DNA from: Mycobacterium sp.
Lineage (GTDB): Bacteria > Actinomycetota > Actinomycetes > Mycobacteriales > Mycobacteriaceae
Reading direction: 5' to 3'
Length of the DNA stretch: 5,080 bases
Assembly (NCBI GenBank): GCA_025965815.1
Contig: JAOPWF010000190.1
Span: forward strand, 1-5,080
Shown: positions 1 through 5,080 of the stretch, in pieces
How positions within the stretch are numbered: the stretch's first letter is position 1
Layout: every line of letters begins with the position of its first letter
Notes under the pieces: model-generated
Told to the model about the DNA's origin: nothing
The model's database searches: none
What the model saw: only the letters and a program-made list of their open reading frames with translations
Translations under genes and position numbers: made by a program

Positions 1-622
1 CGTCGACTCCGGCCTGCCGGAGGGTGACCCGCTGCCGCCGCTGCCCGACGGTTGCTTCGCGTTGGTGCCGCTGGCGGAGTCCACCGAAGCGCTGGTCCGG
101 GTGATCCGCGACTTCAAGCCGCATGTGATGACCACCTACGACGAAAACGGCGGCTACCCGCATCCGGATCACATTCGCTGCCACCAGGTTTCGGTCGCGG
201 CCTACGAGGCGGCCGGCGACTACCGGTTGTTCGCCGGCGGCGGTGAGCCGTGGAACGTGCGCAAGCTGTACTACAACCACGGTTTCCTGCGGCAGCGGAT
301 GCAGCTGCTGCAGGACGAGTTCGCCAAGCACGGCCAGCATGGCCCGTTCGACAAGTGGCTGGAACGCTGGGACCCCGACCACGACGTCTTCGCCGACCGG
401 GTCACCAGCCGGATCGAGGCGTCAAAGTACTTCCCGCAGCGTGACGACGCCCTGCGGGCCCACGCCACGCAGATCGATCCGAAGGGCGACTTCTTCGCCG
501 CGCCGATCGAGTGGCAGCAGCGCCTCTGGCCGACGGAGGAATTCGAGCTGGCCCGCTCACGGGTGCCGGTCGAGTTGCCGGAGACAGACCTCTTCGCCGG
601 GATCGAGCCGGACAGTGAATGA
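1..622 (+). CDS. mca: Mycothiol S-conjugate amidase Mca, C-terminal part (5' end outside window)
   Basis: Mca is a cytoplasmic zinc amidase. It hydrolyses mycothiol S-conjugates of electrophiles, alkylators and antibiotics to glucosaminyl-inositol and an N-acetylcysteine conjugate (mercapturic acid) that is exported. The reading frame is open from base 2 and gives 206 visible residues before TGA at 620-622. The M. tuberculosis protein is about 288 residues, so roughly 80 N-terminal residues, including the AHPDDE zinc motif, lie upstream. Visible family signatures are [12 protein letters not shown] at visible residues 46-57, whose histidines belong to the metal site of the PIG-L/MshB/Mca fold, and [12 protein letters not shown] at 84-95. 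The context of DUF255 and small membrane-protein genes matches Rv1082-Rv1084, which favours Mca over its paralogue MshB. The stop overlaps the next gene's GTG start by 8 bases. Truncation is only due to the window edge. Confidence 0.95.
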   Translation, partial: VDSGLPEGDPLPPLPDGCFALVPLAESTEALVRVIRDFKPHVMTTYDENGGYPHPDHIRCHQVSVAAYEAAGDYRLFAGGGEPWNVRKLYYNHGFLRQRMQLLQDEFAKHGQHGPFDKWLERWDPDHDVFADRVTSRIEASKYFPQRDDALRAHATQIDPKGDFFAAPIEWQQRLWPTEEFELARSRVPVELPETDLFAGIEPDSE

Positions 623-894
623 CGCGTTGGTGGTCATGGTCGGCCTGCTGGCCGACGAGCCGCCTCGCAACACCGGGCCGGACTTCGGCAAGGCCAGCCC
701 GTTCGGCCTGCTGATCGTCGTGTTGCTGGTCATCGGCACGGCCTTGCTGGTGTGGTCGATGAACCGGCAGCTCAAGAAGCTGCCCGAGTCCTTCGACCGC
801 GACAACCCGGAGACCGATCAGGCCGTCGACGAGGGAACGGTGGACGTGCACCCCGACGACGGCGCCGATCAGGGCGGAAAGCCGCACGAGCCCC

Positions 895-902
<8 letters not shown>
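615..902 (+). CDS. Small single-pass membrane protein, Rv1083-like
   Basis: A conserved mycobacterial protein of unknown function, 95 residues if it starts at GTG 615. There is one clear membrane segment at about residues 29-48 ([20 protein letters not shown]), followed at once by the basic stretch NRQLKK. By the positive-inside rule this puts the acidic, Asp/Glu-rich hydrophilic C-terminal tail (about residues 55-95) in the cytoplasm. The conserved core [14 protein letters not shown] lies just before the helix. The start is uncertain. GTG 615 overlaps the mca stop in the pattern GTGAATGA and suits translational coupling. TTG 627, GTG 630 and ATG 636 are in-frame alternatives, and the ATG would give 88 residues, close to the length I recall for Rv1083. 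None has a strong Shine-Dalgarno sequence. The gene sits between mca and the DUF255 gene with overlaps on both sides, so it is very probably co-transcribed. Its function cannot be deduced from the sequence. Confidence 0.85.
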
Positions 903-2898
<1,996 letters not shown>

Positions 2899-2908
2899 CC
2901 TGCGAGCC

Positions 2909-3289
2909 ATGCCGGACAGGACTGAAGCCATCACCGAAGCCGTCAACCGCTACATCGAGCTGGTCGCCAAGGGCCGCGCCGACGACCTGGTTGAGCTCTA
3001 CGCCACCGATGCGATCCTGGAAGATCCGGTCGGCGGTGAGCGGCACATCGGCCGCGAGGCGGTGCACGCCTTCTACGCCAACATCGAAAACCTGGACCGC
3101 GAAAGCGAACTCGTATCACTACGGGTGGCGGGCAACGAGGCGGCGTTCCATTTCCGGTTGATCATCACCAACGACGGCAGTCGCATGCAGATCGAGCCGA
3201 TCGACGTGATGGTCTTCGACCACGACACCAAGGTCACGTCGATGAAGGCCTACTGGTCGCCCGCCGACGTCACCATGCTCTACAGCTAG
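2909..3289 (+). CDS. Steroid delta-isomerase (ketosteroid isomerase, SnoaL/NTF2-like fold)
   Basis: This 126-residue protein matches, as I recall it, the sequence pattern of Pseudomonas putida delta5-3-ketosteroid isomerase along its whole length. Those enzymes move the double bond of delta5-3-ketosteroids to delta4. Visible equivalents are RYIELV (14-19) with Y15 for catalytic Tyr16, EDPVG (38-42) with D39 for the catalytic base Asp40, and PIDVMVF (97-103) with D99 for Asp103. The supporting tyrosines Y31 (LYATD) and Y56 (AFYAN) and the C-terminal AYWS (W116) are also present. The protein is cytoplasmic, without a signal peptide or membrane segment. The ATG is 10 bases after the preceding TAA with no strong Shine-Dalgarno sequence, so it is probably translated as the last gene of the mca operon. 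The complete active site supports real isomerase chemistry rather than a generic SnoaL-like protein, but the physiological steroid is unknown. Its TAG overlaps the convergent gene's stop. Confidence 0.88.
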   Translation: MPDRTEAITEAVNRYIELVAKGRADDLVELYATDAILEDPVGGERHIGREAVHAFYANIENLDRESELVSLRVAGNEAAFHFRLIITNDGSRMQIEPIDVMVFDHDTKVTSMKAYWSPADVTMLYS

Positions 3290-4029
3290 AAGACCGCGAA
3301 CCAGATCGCGATGTAGTGACACGTCGCGGCGAGCACCGTGAAGGCATGGAAGAACTCGTGATGACCGAAGGTGGCCGGCCACGGGTCGGGCCGTCTCAGC
3401 GCGTACATCACCGCACCCACGCTGTAGAGCACGCCGCCGACCGCCAGCAGTACCGTCGCCGTCACCCCGGCGCCCTGTAACAGCGTTGGGAAGAAACCGA
3501 CCGCCACCCAACCGAGCAGCAGATACAACGGGACGCCCACCCAGCGCGGCGCGCTCGGCCAGCACATCTTGAGGGCCACCCCGACCAGTGCACCGCCCCA
3601 CACAATGGCGAGGACCTGCAGTCCGGTGTGACGCGGCATCGCCACCACGGCGAATGGCGTGTAGCTGCCCGCGATGAACACAAAGATCATCGAGTGATCC
3701 AGCCGCTTCATCCAATTGCGGGTCGTCGGCGATTTCCAGTGCACGCGGTGGTAAGTGGCACTGACCGCGAACATGGCCACCGTCGCGGCGCTGTAGGCGA
3801 GCGTGGCAAGGCCGGCGCGGGTGGACACCAGCGACCACGACGCCGCTACCAGCGCCGCGCCGGCGACGACGGCGACTGCGGCCGAATAGACGTGAATCCA
3901 GCCGCGCGCACGGGGTTTGTTAAGGACGCTGGCGACACCCTCGACGAAGTGCTCGGCTAACTCCTCGACGACGTGGGTGGCCGACGATTGCTGTCGAGGG
4001 CTCTCGGCCGCGTTTGTCTGGCCGGACAT
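3286..4029 (-). CDS. Hemolysin III / PAQR-family seven-helix membrane protein, Rv1085c-like
   Basis: This 247-residue integral membrane protein belongs to the hemolysin III (YqfA/TrhA) branch of the PAQR and CREST superfamily. The soluble N-terminus of about 45 residues holds [10 protein letters not shown]. About seven hydrophobic helices follow, and the family's metal-site residues are all present: SATYH (S90 and H94), LDHS (D111) and HHEFFH (H224 and H228). Further conserved stretches are FIAGSYTPF (118-126) and GVALKMCWP (150-158). Family members are predicted zinc-dependent membrane hydrolases or membrane-lipid homeostasis proteins. The name hemolysin III does not establish that this one lyses cells. 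The start ATG at 4029-4027 is fixed by AGGAGG four bases upstream. The frame stays open far upstream, but only opposite the prenyltransferase gene. The gene is convergent with the isomerase gene and divergent from the prenyltransferase gene, so it is likely transcribed alone. Confidence 0.93.
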   Translation of the reverse strand: MSGQTNAAESPRQQSSATHVVEELAEHFVEGVASVLNKPRARGWIHVYSAAVAVVAGAALVAASWSLVSTRAGLATLAYSAATVAMFAVSATYHRVHWKSPTTRNWMKRLDHSMIFVFIAGSYTPFAVVAMPRHTGLQVLAIVWGGALVGVALKMCWPSAPRWVGVPLYLLLGWVAVGFFPTLLQGAGVTATVLLAVGGVLYSVGAVMYALRRPDPWPATFGHHEFFHAFTVLAATCHYIAIWFAVF

Positions 4030-4033
4030 ATTC

Positions 4034-4039
4034 CCTCCT
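4034..4039 (-). promoter_or_regulatory. Strong Shine-Dalgarno sequence of the hemolysin III gene
   Basis: The minus strand reads AGGAGG here, followed by GAAT and ATG. It is the only perfect Shine-Dalgarno sequence seen before any start in the window. It decides the start of the minus-strand gene against the long upstream open frame. Confidence 0.85.
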
Positions 4040-4065
4040 CGTCTCGAACGGGATAGCCGACGCTC

Positions 4066-4071
4066 ACAGTA
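4066..4071 (-). promoter_or_regulatory. Candidate -10 hexamer for the hemolysin III gene
   Basis: The minus strand reads TACTGT, matching the mycobacterial SigA -10 pattern TANNNT. A start about seven bases downstream would be near 4058-4059, giving a leader of about 30 bases that includes the AGGAGG. No convincing -35 is seen, which is common in mycobacteria. The TA is shared with the opposing plus-strand hexamer. This is inferred from position and pattern only. Confidence 0.35.
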
Positions 4072-4075
4072 GTCT
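4070..4075 (+). promoter_or_regulatory. Candidate -10 hexamer for the prenyltransferase gene (leaderless transcript)
   Basis: TAGTCT matches TANNNT and ends eight bases before the G of GTG 4084. A transcription start at the expected distance would therefore fall at 4082-4084, on or just before the start codon. No Shine-Dalgarno sequence lies between, which fits leaderless translation from GTG, frequent in mycobacteria. No clear -35 is seen. Confidence 0.42.
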
Positions 4076-4083
4076 GGATTTTC

Positions 4084-4878
4084 GTGGAGATCATTCCCCC
4101 GCGGCTCAAGGACCCGGTGTACCGGCTCTATGAGATGCGGCTGCGGCAGGGCTTGGCGCGGTCGAAATCCGAATTGCCCCGCCATATCGCCGTGCTGTGT
4201 GACGGAAACCGGCGATGGGCACGTGATGCTGGACACGATGACGTCAGTTATGGCTACCGGGTGGGCGCGGCGAAGATCGCCGAGATGCTGCGCTGGTGCC
4301 AGGACGCCGGCATCGAGATGGCGACGGTATACCTGCTGTCCACCGAGAATCTGCGCCGCGATCCCGACGAGATCGCCTCGCTCATCGAGATCATCACCGG
4401 CGTCGTCGAGGAGATCTGCGCACCCGCCAACCGGTGGAGTGTGCGGACCGTCGGCGACCTGGAACTGCTCGGCGAGGAGCCGGCGCGGCGGCTGCGCGAC
4501 GCCGTCGAAGGCACAGCTTCGACTTCCACCGCGAACTTCCATGTGAACGTCGCCGTCGGGTACGGCGGTCGTCAGGAGATCGCCGACGCCGTACGGGCCC
4601 TGCTGAGCAAGGAGCTCGCCAACGGGGCGACGGCCGAACAACTCGTCGAGAAAGTGACCGTCGACGCGATATCGGAGAACCTCTACACCTCCGGGCAGCC
4701 CGACCCCGACCTGGTCATAAGGACGTCGGGCGAACAACGGCTGTCCGGCTTCCTACTCTGGCAGAGCGCCTATTCGGAGATGTGGTTCACCGAGGCGCAC
4801 TGGCCGGCATTCCGGCGTGTCGACTTCCTGCGCGCGCTGCGCGACTACAGCATGCGACACCGCCGGTACGGCATGTAA
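4084..4878 (+). CDS. Short-chain cis-prenyltransferase, (2Z,6E)-farnesyl diphosphate synthase type, Rv1086-like
   Basis: This 264-residue enzyme of the UPP synthase family closely resembles M. tuberculosis Rv1086. Rv1086 condenses geranyl diphosphate with one isopentenyl diphosphate to give omega,E,Z-farnesyl diphosphate, a precursor on the way to decaprenyl phosphate for cell-wall arabinogalactan and lipid carriers. Visible motifs are [13 protein letters not shown] (34-46) with catalytic D40, [15 protein letters not shown] (55-69), YLLSTEN (83-89), [13 protein letters not shown] (153-165) and [15 protein letters not shown] (213-227) with the diphosphate-binding arginines. SAYSEMWF (228-235) follows, with E232 at the Mg-binding position. 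L84 lies where a bulky residue is reported to limit Rv1086 products to C15. GTG 4084 is chosen because the conserved N-terminus [16 protein letters not shown] begins directly after it. There is no signal peptide, and the enzyme is probably cytosolic or peripherally membrane-bound. A long-chain decaprenyl synthase is the alternative, but the extended N-terminus and synteny favour the C15 enzyme. Confidence 0.94.
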   Translation: MEIIPPRLKDPVYRLYEMRLRQGLARSKSELPRHIAVLCDGNRRWARDAGHDDVSYGYRVGAAKIAEMLRWCQDAGIEMATVYLLSTENLRRDPDEIASLIEIITGVVEEICAPANRWSVRTVGDLELLGEEPARRLRDAVEGTASTSTANFHVNVAVGYGGRQEIADAVRALLSKELANGATAEQLVEKVTVDAISENLYTSGQPDPDLVIRTSGEQRLSGFLLWQSAYSEMWFTEAHWPAFRRVDFLRALRDYSMRHRRYGM

Positions 4879-4898
4879 TTACGGCGGGCTGGCGGCAC

Positions 4899-4916
4899 CT
4901 CCCCCTTGCGGGGGAG
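4899..4916 (+). terminator. GC-rich hairpin downstream of the prenyltransferase gene, possible terminator
   Basis: CTCCCCC (4899-4905), loop TTGC, then GGGGGAG (4910-4916) make a perfect 7-bp stem 20 bases after the TAA. No T-run follows, so it is not a canonical intrinsic terminator, although mycobacterial terminators often lack U-tracts. An outer 5-bp pair, GGCAC (4894-4898) with GTGCC (4942-4946), encloses it. It could instead be a structured RNA or a dispersed intergenic element. Confidence 0.4.
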
Positions 4917-4957
4917 AGCGTAGCGACTCGGGGATGTCCTAGTGCCACACTTGAGTC

Positions 4958-5080
4958 ATGGCTGCGCTGTCGGCGGTGGTGTTCACGCTCAGCTGGTGGC
5001 TGGGCCTCTACCTGCTGGCCCGTGATCCCCGCAAGCCCGTCCTGGTGCTGGCCGCGATCGGGTTGACCAGCTTCGCGGCG
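4958..5080 (+). CDS. Unidentified membrane protein, N-terminal 41 codons (3' end outside window)
   Basis: An open frame runs from ATG 4958 to the window edge and encodes 41 residues. It starts with a hydrophobic helix at about residues 2-21 (AALSAVVFTLSWWLGLYLLA). A short charged turn, RDPRKP (22-27), precedes a second hydrophobic stretch from about residue 28 on. Two helices joined by a basic loop suggest a multi-pass inner-membrane protein. The WWLGLYLLARDPRKP turn reminds me of N-terminal membrane domains of some actinobacterial sensor proteins, but this is too short to assign a function. No Shine-Dalgarno sequence precedes the ATG. CACACT at 4946-4951, a one-mismatch match to TANNNT, would place the transcription start on the A of the ATG, so a leaderless transcript is possible. 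M. tuberculosis has a PE_PGRS gene at this place, so the neighbourhood diverges here. Confidence 0.65.
   Translation, partial: MAALSAVVFTLSWWLGLYLLARDPRKPVLVLAAIGLTSFAA

Noticed and set aside
3295..3310. Small inverted repeat CGCGA/TCGCG just downstream of the isomerase stop, considered as a terminator
   Set aside because: The stem is only 5 bp with a 6-base loop and no T-run, and it lies inside the conserved C-terminal coding region of the hemolysin III gene.
4030..4737. Upstream extension of the hemolysin III frame by more than 230 codons on the minus strand
   Set aside because: The extension lies almost wholly opposite the conserved prenyltransferase gene, shows no family similarity and is preceded by no ribosome site. 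The internal ATG at 4029 with AGGAGG gives the normal family length.

Overview
The window looks like a high-GC mycobacterial chromosome segment, most likely from a fast-growing environmental species. The evidence is a mycothiol S-conjugate amidase (mycothiol is restricted to actinomycetes) followed by the same gene order as Mycobacterium tuberculosis Rv1082 (mca), Rv1083, Rv1084, Rv1085c and Rv1086, recognised from memory. Two things differ from that M. tuberculosis order. A ketosteroid-isomerase-like gene sits between the Rv1084-like and Rv1085c-like genes, and a small membrane-protein gene follows the Rv1086-like gene where M. tuberculosis has a PE_PGRS gene.

Left block, plus strand (start to 3289): four tightly packed genes that read as one operon. 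They are the C-terminal part of mca, a small single-pass membrane protein, a 667-residue DUF255/thioredoxin-fold protein with a CHWC motif, and a 126-residue protein with the full catalytic residue set of the bacterial delta5-3-ketosteroid isomerases. The first two junctions each overlap by exactly 8 bases with a GTG start inside the upstream stop region. The third junction has a 10-base gap.

Middle block, minus strand (4029 to 3286): a seven-helix hemolysin III/PAQR-family membrane protein, convergent with the isomerase gene. The two stop codons share the palindrome CTAG. A 54-base divergent intergenic region then leads to the plus-strand gene at 4084, a short-chain cis-prenyltransferase of the Z,E-farnesyl diphosphate synthase type. 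This region holds a strong Shine-Dalgarno sequence for the minus-strand gene and two candidate -10 hexamers that share their central TA. The prenyltransferase appears to be translated from a leaderless or nearly leaderless transcript.

Right end: a 79-base gap with a perfect 7-bp GC hairpin enclosed by a 5-bp outer inverted pair, then the first 41 codons of an unidentified membrane protein.

Most of the window is ordinary conserved mycobacterial sequence. I see no mobile element, CRISPR array, tRNA or phage feature, and no evidence of a new defence or other exotic system. The points most worth a second look are the isomerase gene in the mycothiol/thioredoxin operon, the compact divergent promoter and the structured element at 4894-4946.
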